A DNA stretch of 64,000 nucleotides, taken from assembly GCA_052171895.1 (NCBI GenBank), contig JBQMRN010000001.1, positions 124,001 through 188,000 of the forward strand. The letters are read 5' to 3'. Source of the stretch: Arsenophonus sp052171895 (GTDB lineage: Bacteria; Pseudomonadota; Gammaproteobacteria; Enterobacterales; Enterobacteriaceae). Position numbers and translations under genes: made by a program. This document shows positions 20,855 through 29,083 of this stretch, one piece after another; the first letter of the stretch is position 1, and each line of letters starts with the position of its first letter. The notes below the pieces were generated by a model, which worked only from the letters and a program-made list of their open reading frames with translations, searched no databases and was not told where the DNA came from.

Positions 20855-22310
20855 GAGTTATTAGCAAATCATAATGTATGATGCTCAGGATACAGCTCCG
20901 CTCTGATGCTTCGTGAATCTGTTTTCTAATCTTTAAATTGGACATTGTTTAGCACGAGAGGTAGTCCACATCAGGTCAAATCCCCTTACCTGTGGTTGGT
21001 TCTGGCTTTTCTGAGCAGACGGAAGGCAGCTACCTTAAATACCATTAACAGGGTTGTTTTTCTCAAACCACACTTCTTCGCGTGACGGTTTCGTAGCTTC
21101 ATGTCGAAAAACCGATTCAATCAGATTTATCGCTCTATTGACGCTTACTGGGCTGATGGGAAGTCGTATAATGCCAGCAGTTTCTTATCGATCGTTCTCC
21201 AACTTCTCTTCAATTGCTGAAGGATACTTTGCTGAAAAATCTTGCCAACAAAATAGCAAGGGCTTTATTAGCGGCATCACAACTCTCTGGTAGCCAGATC
21301 TCCTACAGCTCAACCTTAACTTTCGGTTGTATGCCTTTCTGGAATGAAAGCAGCATATTAGCTGTTTTATATACAAAAACAGCGTTGTTGGTACTGCGTG
21401 TCCGGGAATATCTTTGCGTCATTGCATTCTAAAAACCAAGGGCACCGTCTCCCCACGTAACAACACTGGAAGATATGGTTAAGCAGCTACGTGCTCGCAG
21501 ACCATTGAGAACTTCCGCCAAGTTCGCTTCTGAGTCTCGATAAGCATCTTCAATCGCAACACTAGTAGCTCCTTAAGTCCATGCTTAGTGACACCGATAA
21601 TGACACCAGAAGATAAAGGCTATCATCTTGCCTGATAGGGCTATCATATATGCCTATGCCATCAACCTAAAATGAACATAGGGTGTATAGCTTAAATCAC
21701 GCAGGCAGCATTGCTTGCGCTCTTCAAGCCATTCATATTTCATACTACTGCATCATACTGATAGTACTGCAGAAATACCATCTGCTTTTTTAGCTGTGGG
21801 AAACCACACCCCAAAATGGGTTCGTAAAAATCACTCATGATATACCTCGCAGCTACAGCCATGATATAGTAACTTTTCAACGTTTTTGCACCCTTCAGTT
21901 AAGGCGATAGCAAGAACATGTTGTTAAGCATATTCCGTTACCACTGAGATCCATGATCTTAGGCACTTTGTTCTCAACATCGCCAATACCAGTCTGTATA
22001 GTTGGCTGGAGCAAATAACCATTACGGATGACAGCATAGTGCTGACGCAAGTTGACAAATCAGCGTTCATGTTGTCGCAGGATGACTTCGAGCTCAACCG
22101 CCTTAACGGTGGTGGCTATCCCCAGTTGCCAGGCAGGATTACGGATGAGTTTATGCAAGAGATCAGAGGTAATATTTGGTTTTGCGGATAGCTGTATGGT
22201 AGACTTTTTTATGGCATATCATCTCTCTATTGTTAAAATTATATACGAAATCAATCAGCAGGATATGGCACCATCCCTATAACTTTAGGGACCAGAAATA
22301 AACATAACTC
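20855..22310 (-). mobile_element. IS256-family element remnant, full length
   Basis: About 1.46 kb bounded by GAGTTATTAGCAAATC on the left and ATAACTC on the right, the two termini of the family. Minus-strand transposase fragments include VAVEDAYRDSE-like, QWLEERKQCCLRDL-like and a LHKLIRNPAWQLGIATTV-like N-terminal region (22160-22090). Frameshifts throughout. No convincing target duplication is seen beside the ends. Confidence 0.75.
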
Positions 22311-22494
22311 CAATTTTACTCACATATCGATAATTTATAAAAATAAAAATCAATTATATTTATATCAGTTAGCTGGTAAATGAATTTTATTAACTATTAA
22401 TTTTAAATATTAGCCTATTTTTGTGATTATTTAGTATCAAATCGGATATGATAATTATAGCTATTTTGTTAAATCATTTCTGAGGAGTTAATCA

Positions 22495-23487
22495 ATGAAA
22501 CAGGCGGTGTATGTTGCCAGTCCAGAAAATAAACAAATTCATGTTTGGTCAATGGATGAAAAAGGCAAACTGACATTATTGCAAAAGTTAACATTAACAG
22601 GTGAAGTACATCCGATGCAGATTAGTCGTGATGGTCGACACCTTTATGTTGGTATTCGTCCTGATTTTGCGATTATTACTTATCTTATTTCAGCTGAAGG
22701 AAAATTGAAGCAACAGGCCATTACCGCTATTCCAGCCATCCCAACCCATATTGAACTTGACAAGCTTGGTCGTTGGCTATTTATTCCATCCTATCATCAA
22801 GGTAATTTAATGGTCTTGCCGGTTGATCAAGAAGGGATCGCTCAGTCAACAATTCAAATTATTGATAATTTAAAACATCCTCATTCTTCGGGAGTAAGTT
22901 TTGATAACTTACGCTTGTTTGTCCCTTGTCTAGGTGAAGATTACATTCGCATTTTTCTCATTAATAAAAATGGATATTTAACTGAAGATGTTACTCAACG
23001 GATTAAGACTAACAAAGGTGCAGGACCACGTCATTTGGCATTTTTACCAAACCAGAACGCTTTTTATTGTTTAAATGAGTTAGATGCAACAATTAATGTT
23101 TATTCTGCCTTTGAACCTTATCAGCAAAGACAAAATTATAATATTTTACCTACCGGATTAGAATGTAAACCTTGGGCTGCAGATATCCATATTACTCCAA
23201 ATGGGCGGCATCTTTATGCTAGTGAACGTTCTGCCAGTATTATTCGCCACTTCGAGGTAATAGCCGAAGGGCTAAAATTATTGCCGATGATGGCTTATAC
23301 AACAGAAACTCAACCACGTGGTTTTAATATTGATCAAAGTGGTAATTTTTTGTTGGCTGCAGGCCAAAAATCCAATTACATTGCCGTTTATAAAATAGAT
23401 ACGATTACTGGCGTGTTACAAGCATTAGATCGTTATCCGGTTAGTAAAGGTCCAATGTGGATAATAACCCATTCAATTAAAAACTAA
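22495..23487 (+). CDS. pgl: 6-phosphogluconolactonase
   Basis: This cytoplasmic enzyme of 330 residues hydrolyses 6-phosphogluconolactone in the oxidative pentose-phosphate pathway. It is the beta-propeller (YbhE) type: MKQAVYVASPENKQIHVW at the start, repeated blade motifs such as SRDGRHLYVGIRP, KGAGPRHLAFLPN, AADIHITPNGRHLYASER and TETQPRGFNIDQSGNFLLAAGQKS. Length agrees with E. coli Pgl (331). ATG with GAGGAG upstream. It precedes bioA convergently with only 12 bp between stops, as in the pgl-bioA neighbourhood of related bacteria. Its start is 184 bp from an IS256 remnant, so its promoter must lie in 22311-22480. Confidence 0.95.
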   Translation: MKQAVYVASPENKQIHVWSMDEKGKLTLLQKLTLTGEVHPMQISRDGRHLYVGIRPDFAIITYLISAEGKLKQQAITAIPAIPTHIELDKLGRWLFIPSYHQGNLMVLPVDQEGIAQSTIQIIDNLKHPHSSGVSFDNLRLFVPCLGEDYIRIFLINKNGYLTEDVTQRIKTNKGAGPRHLAFLPNQNAFYCLNELDATINVYSAFEPYQQRQNYNILPTGLECKPWAADIHITPNGRHLYASERSASIIRHFEVIAEGLKLLPMMAYTTETQPRGFNIDQSGNFLLAAGQKSNYIAVYKIDTITGVLQALDRYPVSKGPMWIITHSIKN

Positions 23488-23499
23488 ATTATTTTTAAT

Positions 23500-24774
23500 T
23501 TACAGTTTAATAACTATTTTTTTTATCGCTTGGGTTAAATTACTCAGCTGTCCAGCGGTAATGATATAGGGTGGCATTAGATAAATTAAATTACCAAATG
23601 GCCGGATCCATACCCCCTCAGAAACAAAATAAGCTTGTAATTCAGGTACATTGATGGGCTTTTTCATTTCAACAACGCCGATTGCACCTAATACACGTAC
23701 GTCAGCAACTTGTGGTTGATCTTGCAGTGGAAGGAGTTCAGCCATCAATTGAGTTTCAATATCTTTTACCCATTCTTGCCATGGACTATTTCTTAATAAG
23801 GTAATGTTCGCATTAGCGATTGCACAGGCTAATGGATTGCCCATAAAAGTAGGCCCATGCATAAAACAGCTTGCTTTACCTTGACTGATGGTATCTGCGA
23901 TATGCCGGCTGGTTAAAGTAGCTGATAGAGTGAGATAACCACCGGTTAGTGCTTTACCTAAACACAAAATATCCGGTGTAATTGCGCTATGTTGACAAGC
24001 AAATAATTTACCTGTACGGCCAAAACCAGTGGCGATTTCATCAGCAATCAGCAAAATATTATAACGATCGCATAATTTTCTTACTGCCGTCAAATAATTA
24101 GGATGATAAATTCGCATACCCCCAGCTCCCTGAATAATCGGCTCAACGATAATAGCCGCAATTTTATCAGCTTGTTCTGTTAGCATTTTTTGTAATGGGA
24201 TCAAAGAATCGGCTTTCCATTGCTGATAAAAACCACATTGAGGTGCTTGAACGAAAAAATGTGTAGGTAGATAACCATGATAAAGGCTATGCATTGAATT
24301 TTCTGGATCGCATACTGACATAGCACCAAAGGTATCACCATGATACCCTCGTTCTAAAGCAATAAACTGATGGCGCGTTTTGCCTCGTGCCTGCCAATAT
24401 TGCAATGCCATTTTTAATGCCACCTCTACAGCTACTGAACCAGAGTCAGCCAGAAAAATACACTCTAATTTATCATCAGTTATATCGATTAATTGTCGGC
24501 ACAAAGCAGTCGCTGCAGGATGCATAATACCACCAAACATAACATGGGACATTTTTGATAATTGCTCTGTAGCGGCTTGATTGAGTACGGGATGATTATA
24601 GCCGTGAATTGCTGCCCACCAAGAAGCCATACCATCAATTAATTTTCTACCATCGGCTAATTCAAGTTCGACACCAGATGCTCGCACGATAGGATAAGCT
24701 GGTATTGGTTGAGTCATTGAAGTGTATGGATGCCAAATATGTTTAGCATCAAAACTAATATCATCGAGTTTCAT
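23500..24774 (-). CDS. bioA: Adenosylmethionine-8-amino-7-oxononanoate aminotransferase
   Basis: A 424-residue PLP enzyme that converts KAPA to DAPA using S-adenosylmethionine as amino donor, the third dedicated step of biotin ring assembly. Features are IWHPYTSMTQP at the N-terminus, DGMASWWAAIHGYNHP, DSGSVAVEVALKMALQYW, LIADEIATGFGRTGK and the PLP-lysine region LCLGKALTGGYLTLSA. Length is close to E. coli BioA (429). Divergent from bioBFCD across 212 bp dominated by a 10-bp tandem repeat. Only a weak ribosome site precedes the ATG. Regulation by BirA at that intergenic region is expected from the family arrangement. Confidence 0.96.
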   Translation of the reverse strand: MKLDDISFDAKHIWHPYTSMTQPIPAYPIVRASGVELELADGRKLIDGMASWWAAIHGYNHPVLNQAATEQLSKMSHVMFGGIMHPAATALCRQLIDITDDKLECIFLADSGSVAVEVALKMALQYWQARGKTRHQFIALERGYHGDTFGAMSVCDPENSMHSLYHGYLPTHFFVQAPQCGFYQQWKADSLIPLQKMLTEQADKIAAIIVEPIIQGAGGMRIYHPNYLTAVRKLCDRYNILLIADEIATGFGRTGKLFACQHSAITPDILCLGKALTGGYLTLSATLTSRHIADTISQGKASCFMHGPTFMGNPLACAIANANITLLRNSPWQEWVKDIETQLMAELLPLQDQPQVADVRVLGAIGVVEMKKPINVPELQAYFVSEGVWIRPFGNLIYLMPPYIITAGQLSNLTQAIKKIVIKL

Positions 24775-24781
24775 TTTATCT

Positions 24782-24922
24782 AGTTAACTAATTTAGTTTA
24801 GTTAATTTTAGTTAATTTTAGTTAATTTTAGTTAATTTTAGTTAAATTTATTTAATTTTAGTTAATTTTAGTTAATTTTAGTTAATTTTAGTTAATTTTA
24901 GTTAATTTTAGTTAATTTTAGT
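24782..24922. repeat. 10-bp tandem repeat in the bioA-bioB control region
   Basis: The unit AGTTAATTTT (or TAGTTAATTT) repeats about thirteen times, most copies exact, with one divergent pair near 24841-24856. It occupies the place where the shared biotin operator lies in E. coli. The units resemble the TTGTTAAC/GTTAAC-type half-site of biotin operators only loosely. The array ends directly at the proposed bioB -35 element. Confidence 0.9.
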
Positions 24923-24949
24923 TGACATGATAAGGCAGTTATTTAAACT
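24922..24949 (+). promoter_or_regulatory. Proposed bioBFCD promoter
   Basis: TTGACA at 24922-24927 matches the sigma-70 -35 consensus. After a 16-bp spacer comes TAAACT (24944-24949), a four-of-six match to -10. It lies 38 bp before the bioB ATG. A clear inverted BirA operator is not visible around it. Confidence 0.5.
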
Positions 24950-24986
24950 AATAATACTTTTTGTTTCAGAACAGAGAATGGTATAG

Positions 24987-26018
24987 ATGGAAAAATCATG
25001 GACGCTTAATCAGGCAAAAGTATTATTTGATTTACCTTTTTTTTCATTACTTTTTCAAGCTCAGAAAGTTCATCGTCAACATTTTGATCCACAACAGATC
25101 CAGATTAGTACTTTACTCTCCATAAAAACTGGTGCCTGCCCAGAAGATTGCAAATATTGCCCACAAAGTGCTCGCTATAAGACCGGATTAAAAACGGAGC
25201 AACTATTAGAAGTGCAGCAAGTAATCGAGTCGGCTAAACAAGCTAAAAAAGCCGGTTCAACGCGTTTTTGTATGGGCGCTGCCTGGCGAAATCCCAATGA
25301 ACGAGATATAGCATATTTAGAAACTATGGTAAAAGAAGTTAAATCGTTAGGGTTAGAAACCTGTATGACACTGGGTAAATTAAATAACCAGCAGGCATGC
25401 AGGCTAGCGGAAGCAGGACTTGATTATTACAATCATAATTTAGACACTTCACCTGAATTTTATAAGAAAATCATTAGCACCAGAACCTATCAAGATCGCC
25501 TAGATACGATCGATATAGTTCGCCAAGCAGGCATGAAGGTATGTTCTGGTGGAATTGTCGGTTTAGGTGAAAAGGTTACTGATCGGGCAGCTTTATTGGT
25601 TCAATTAGCTAATTTACCGAAGACTCCAGAAAGTGTGCCGATTAATATGCTAATAAAAATAAAAGGCACGCCCCTTGAAAATAATCAAGATGTCGAACCT
25701 TTTGACTTTATTCGAACCATTGCTGTTGCCCGTATTATGATGCCAACCTCTTTTGTCAGGCTTTCTGCTGGCCGTGAACAAATGAATGAACAGATGCAAG
25801 CACTCTGTTTTATGGCCGGGGCTAATTCTCTCTTTTATGGCTGTAAGTTATTAACGGCAGCTAATCCAAAACAAGATAAAGATCAGCAATTTTTCAAAAA
25901 GCTAAATATTAATCCAGAAACCACTGAAACCGCCTTAACTCACCGGCAGAAAATAGAGCGGTTAGAAGAAGCTATGATGCAGGTGGATACGGAACAATTT
26001 TATAACGCGGCATTATAA
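24987..26018 (+). CDS. bioB: Biotin synthase
   Basis: This 343-residue radical-SAM enzyme inserts sulfur into dethiobiotin to make biotin. The iron-sulfur motif is CPEDCKYC, with cysteines at 51, 55 and 58. Further family blocks are RFCMGAAWRNP, LNNQQACRLAEAGLDYYNHNLD and LSAGREQMNEQMQALCFMAGANSLFYG. Length is close to E. coli BioB (346). First gene of a tight operon: its stop overlaps the bioF start. The frame is fully intact. Confidence 0.97.
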   Translation: MEKSWTLNQAKVLFDLPFFSLLFQAQKVHRQHFDPQQIQISTLLSIKTGACPEDCKYCPQSARYKTGLKTEQLLEVQQVIESAKQAKKAGSTRFCMGAAWRNPNERDIAYLETMVKEVKSLGLETCMTLGKLNNQQACRLAEAGLDYYNHNLDTSPEFYKKIISTRTYQDRLDTIDIVRQAGMKVCSGGIVGLGEKVTDRAALLVQLANLPKTPESVPINMLIKIKGTPLENNQDVEPFDFIRTIAVARIMMPTSFVRLSAGREQMNEQMQALCFMAGANSLFYGCKLLTAANPKQDKDQQFFKKLNINPETTETALTHRQKIERLEEAMMQVDTEQFYNAAL

Positions 26019-27184
26019 TGAATTGGTCAACATTTTTAACTCACCAACTTGATAAGCGAAAGCAGCAAGCATTATGGCGGCAACGCCAAATCATAAAAAA
26101 AAATGATGCACGTACCCTAATCTTTAATCATCAACAGTATGTTAATTTCTCAAGTAATGATTATCTGGGATTAAGTCATCATTCGGAAATTATTAAAGCC
26201 TGGCAAACAGGATTAAGCCAATATGGAACAGGTAGTGGTAGCTCTGGACATGTTATTGGTTTTAATTACGCTCATGCCCAATTGGAGCAACAACTTGCTG
26301 ATTGGTTAGGTTACCCCAGGGCTTTGTTATTTATTTCTGGCTATGCGGTAAATCAAAGTGTGATCATGGCTTTAATGAAGAAAAATGATCATATTGTGGC
26401 TGATAAACTTAGTCATGCATCTTTACTGGAAGCTGCGATATTATCACCAGCAACATTACAACGTTTTACCCACAATCAACCTGACGCCTTAGAAAGTCTT
26501 TTGACAGTCAATCATACTGGGAAAACATTGGTCGTCACAGAAGGTGTCTTTAGCATGGATGGTGATATTGCCCCTTTATGGCAATTACAATCAGTGACGA
26601 GGCAAGCACAGGCCTGGTTATTAGTAGATGATGCCCATGGTATTGGTATCAATGGTGATGAAGGCCGAGGTAGTTGTTATCTGCATAAAGTAAAGCCTGA
26701 ACTGCTAGTGGTGACATTTAGTAAAGCGTTTGGCATTAGTGGCGCGGCATTGCTTTGTGATGAAAATACCGCTGATTATTTTCTGCAATATGCCAGGCAT
26801 TTGATATATAGTACTTCAATGCCGCCTGCTCAAGCACTCGCATTAACTGAAGCCGTTAGGCAAATTCGTCAGGCCGATGAATCAAGAGCTAATCTACAGC
26901 GCAATATCAATTATTTTCGTCAATTAGCTACTCACTATCATTTACCGTTATTAAATTCCCATAGTGCGATTCAACCACTGATTATTGGTAGTAACCAATG
27001 TTGTTTACAATTATCTCAATTTTTACGTCAACGGGGATTTTGGATCCAAGCTATTCTACCACAAACAGTACCATCGGGTAGTGCAAGATTAAGAATCACC
27101 TTAATGGCTAATCATCAATTAGCCGATATTGCACAGTTAATGGAAACGTTAAATCAATTTTTTAATAACTACGCTGATGAATAA
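26018..27184 (+). CDS. bioF: 8-amino-7-oxononanoate synthase
   Basis: This 388-residue PLP enzyme condenses pimeloyl-ACP (or -CoA) with alanine to KAPA. Motifs are FSSNDYLGLSHH, GTGSGSSGHVIGF, DDAHGIGING and the PLP-lysine segment VTFSKAFGISGAALL. Length matches E. coli BioF (384). ATG overlaps the bioB stop (TAATG) and its end overlaps bioC by 8 bp, indicating translational coupling. Confidence 0.97.
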   Translation: MNWSTFLTHQLDKRKQQALWRQRQIIKKNDARTLIFNHQQYVNFSSNDYLGLSHHSEIIKAWQTGLSQYGTGSGSSGHVIGFNYAHAQLEQQLADWLGYPRALLFISGYAVNQSVIMALMKKNDHIVADKLSHASLLEAAILSPATLQRFTHNQPDALESLLTVNHTGKTLVVTEGVFSMDGDIAPLWQLQSVTRQAQAWLLVDDAHGIGINGDEGRGSCYLHKVKPELLVVTFSKAFGISGAALLCDENTADYFLQYARHLIYSTSMPPAQALALTEAVRQIRQADESRANLQRNINYFRQLATHYHLPLLNSHSAIQPLIIGSNQCCLQLSQFLRQRGFWIQAILPQTVPSGSARLRITLMANHQLADIAQLMETLNQFFNNYADE

Positions 27185-27926
27185 ACAAGCAATTGCTCAT
27201 GCTTTTGGACGAGCGGCGAAAAATTACGACAATATTGCGTTATTTCAACAACAAAGTGGTCAACATTTATTTGATTGCTTATCTCTGATGCCAGGTAAGA
27301 CAGTGCTGGATGCTGGTTGTGGTACTGGTTATTTCAGTGAGCAGTGGCAGTTAGCTGGAAAACAGGTTATTGCACTTGATATATCTGTATCAATGTTAGC
27401 TATTGCTCAACAAAAGCAAGCAGCTATGAGCTATATCCAGGCTGACATGGAATGTTTACCACTAGCTGATAAAAGTGTTGATCTCTCTTTTAGTCATCTT
27501 GCTATTCAGTGGTGCAGTAATTTATCAATCCCATTGAGTGAGCTATATCGTATTACCAAAAAGGGTGGAGTAGTTGCTTTTTCTACTTTAGTCGATGGCT
27601 CATTACAAGAACTAGAACACTGTTGGCAAAAAATTGATAATAAACGACATATTAATTCTTTTATGACGTTTGAACAAATTAAGCAGACTTGTCTGGCTTG
27701 GCAGCATAGTTTAGAACAACGATCCTGGCATTTAACTTACCCTTCATTTGCTTCTCTACTGCAATCTATAAAAGGCATTGGTGCAACTTATATAACAAAT
27801 GGACGTCAGCAGCGTGGTCTGATGACAAAAAATCAATTATTTAAACTGCTTGATCATTATCCTCATATCAATGCGCAATTCCCCTTAACTTATCAACTGG
27901 TTTATGGAATATTATATCGTGAATAA
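27177..27926 (+). CDS. bioC: Malonyl-ACP O-methyltransferase
   Basis: This 249-residue SAM-dependent methyltransferase starts biotin synthesis by methylating malonyl-ACP so that fatty-acid enzymes can build the pimeloyl chain. It has the N-terminal FGRAAKNYDNIALFQQQSG, the SAM-binding VLDAGCGTGYFSEQW and LSFSHLAIQWC. The matching esterase gene (bioH) is not in this window. Overlaps bioF and bioD. Confidence 0.95.
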   Translation: MNKQAIAHAFGRAAKNYDNIALFQQQSGQHLFDCLSLMPGKTVLDAGCGTGYFSEQWQLAGKQVIALDISVSMLAIAQQKQAAMSYIQADMECLPLADKSVDLSFSHLAIQWCSNLSIPLSELYRITKKGGVVAFSTLVDGSLQELEHCWQKIDNKRHINSFMTFEQIKQTCLAWQHSLEQRSWHLTYPSFASLLQSIKGIGATYITNGRQQRGLMTKNQLFKLLDHYPHINAQFPLTYQLVYGILYRE

Positions 27927-28605
27927 ATATTTTTTTCTCACCGGAACTGATACAGATATAGGTAAAACTGTCGTCAGTTGCGCGTTGCTACAAGCAGCTG
28001 CTGATCATGGCTATCAAACGGCCGGCTATAAGCCAGTAGCTTCAGGCGGTCAAAAATTAATGGTTGGTTTAAGAAATTCAGATGCTCAGTTATTAAGAAA
28101 AAATAGTAGCGTGAAACTGAATTACCATGATGTTAATCCGATCGTTTTTGCTCAAGAAACATCACCCCATATTGCCAGTCAGCTAACAGGAAAGCTTATC
28201 GATTGGCGGATAATGTATGAAGGATTAAATAAATTAAAGCAATCTGCTGACTGGATCATTATCGAAGGTTCTGGTGGATGGTACACACCGATTTGTGCTG
28301 AACAAACCTTAGCTGATTGGGTTATACAACAGCAATTACCAGTGATATTAACGGTTGGTATAAAATTAGGTTGTATAAACCATGCAATATTAACTGCTCA
28401 GGCCATTGAGAAAAGCGGTTTATTATTGGTAGGATGGGTGGCAAATGAAATTGTTTTACCAGGTCAGTATCAGCAGAATTATTTACTAACATTAAAGCAG
28501 CGGCTATCAGCGCCATGTTTAGGCGTTATTCCTCATTTGCCAAATTGGCAATCTCATTCAATTGGCAAATTCGTTGATATAGATAACTTATCTATAAGAA
28601 AATAA
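27919..28605 (+). CDS. bioD: Dethiobiotin synthetase
   Basis: This ATP-dependent enzyme carboxylates DAPA to dethiobiotin. The P-loop GTDTDIGKTVVS lies near the N-terminus, followed by GYKPVASGG, EGSGGWYTP and GVKLGC-like GIKLGCINHAMLT-type sequence (GIKLGCINHAILTAQ here). I chose the GTG at 27919 (NKYFFLTGTD, as in E. coli SKRYFVTGTD), which overlaps the bioC stop by 8 bp. An ATG at 27904 would add five residues (MEYYI) and cannot be excluded. About 228 residues, close to E. coli BioD. Last gene of bioBFCD. Confidence 0.94.
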   Translation: MNKYFFLTGTDTDIGKTVVSCALLQAAADHGYQTAGYKPVASGGQKLMVGLRNSDAQLLRKNSSVKLNYHDVNPIVFAQETSPHIASQLTGKLIDWRIMYEGLNKLKQSADWIIIEGSGGWYTPICAEQTLADWVIQQQLPVILTVGIKLGCINHAILTAQAIEKSGLLLVGWVANEIVLPGQYQQNYLLTLKQRLSAPCLGVIPHLPNWQSHSIGKFVDIDNLSIRK

Positions 28606-29027
28606 ATTTTATTCTAAATTGCGCTCTCTCTCTCGCTCTATGCCTGCTTTAGTCGTGTTCTTCTTAAAGAAATTAACCCATAACAAATGAAACGATATTT
28701 TCATTGTTTTCCTTATAGGATTTTTCTAATCCTAAAGTAAAAATCTTATAACTATCTATTATGAAAAGAATTTATTGATTTATCCACTATTCATCATTGG
28801 CAGACAGTTTATATCATACATCGCCTCTGATTTATAATCAGATAATAATAAATATTTTATATAAAATCAAAACAGAAATGATATTAAATATACTTTTTAG
28901 ATTGGTTAATTTAGCATCAAATATAATTAAAGATGAGAAAAATTGAGGATAACTAAGTTATAAAAATAATAAATATATCTAAATAATTAGTTCTAGTAGA
29001 AGAAACTAATTTTTATTTTTACTATCA
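28606..29027. other. bioD-uvrB intergenic region
   Basis: About 420 bp of AT-rich sequence after bioD. CTCTCTCTCTCGCTC near 28625 is a short dinucleotide run. No gene or hairpin terminator with a T-run was identified. The right end carries the uvrB promoter region described separately. Confidence 0.5.
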
Positions 29028-29053
29028 TTGAAGCTATTTTTATCCAGTATGAT
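29028..29053 (+). promoter_or_regulatory. uvrB promoter with degenerate LexA (SOS) box
   Basis: CTATTTTTATCCAG at 29034-29047 aligns with the E. coli uvrB SOS box CTGTTTTTTTATCCAG but lacks two T and has G changed to A. TATGAT follows at 29048-29053 as -10, which also matches the E. coli arrangement (CCAGTATAAT). The LexA half-site CTGT is lost, so SOS control may be weakened. Comparison is from memory. Confidence 0.5.
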
Positions 29054-29083
29054 AAAGAAATATCTTTAGTATAGAGGGTTAAA

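Noticed and set aside
24782..24922. CRISPR array
   Set aside because: The 10-bp units are contiguous with no spacers, so it is a tandem repeat.
28621..28640. CTCTCTCTCTCGCTC run, possible phase-variable repeat
   Set aside because: Too short, imperfect and not placed in a promoter or coding start.
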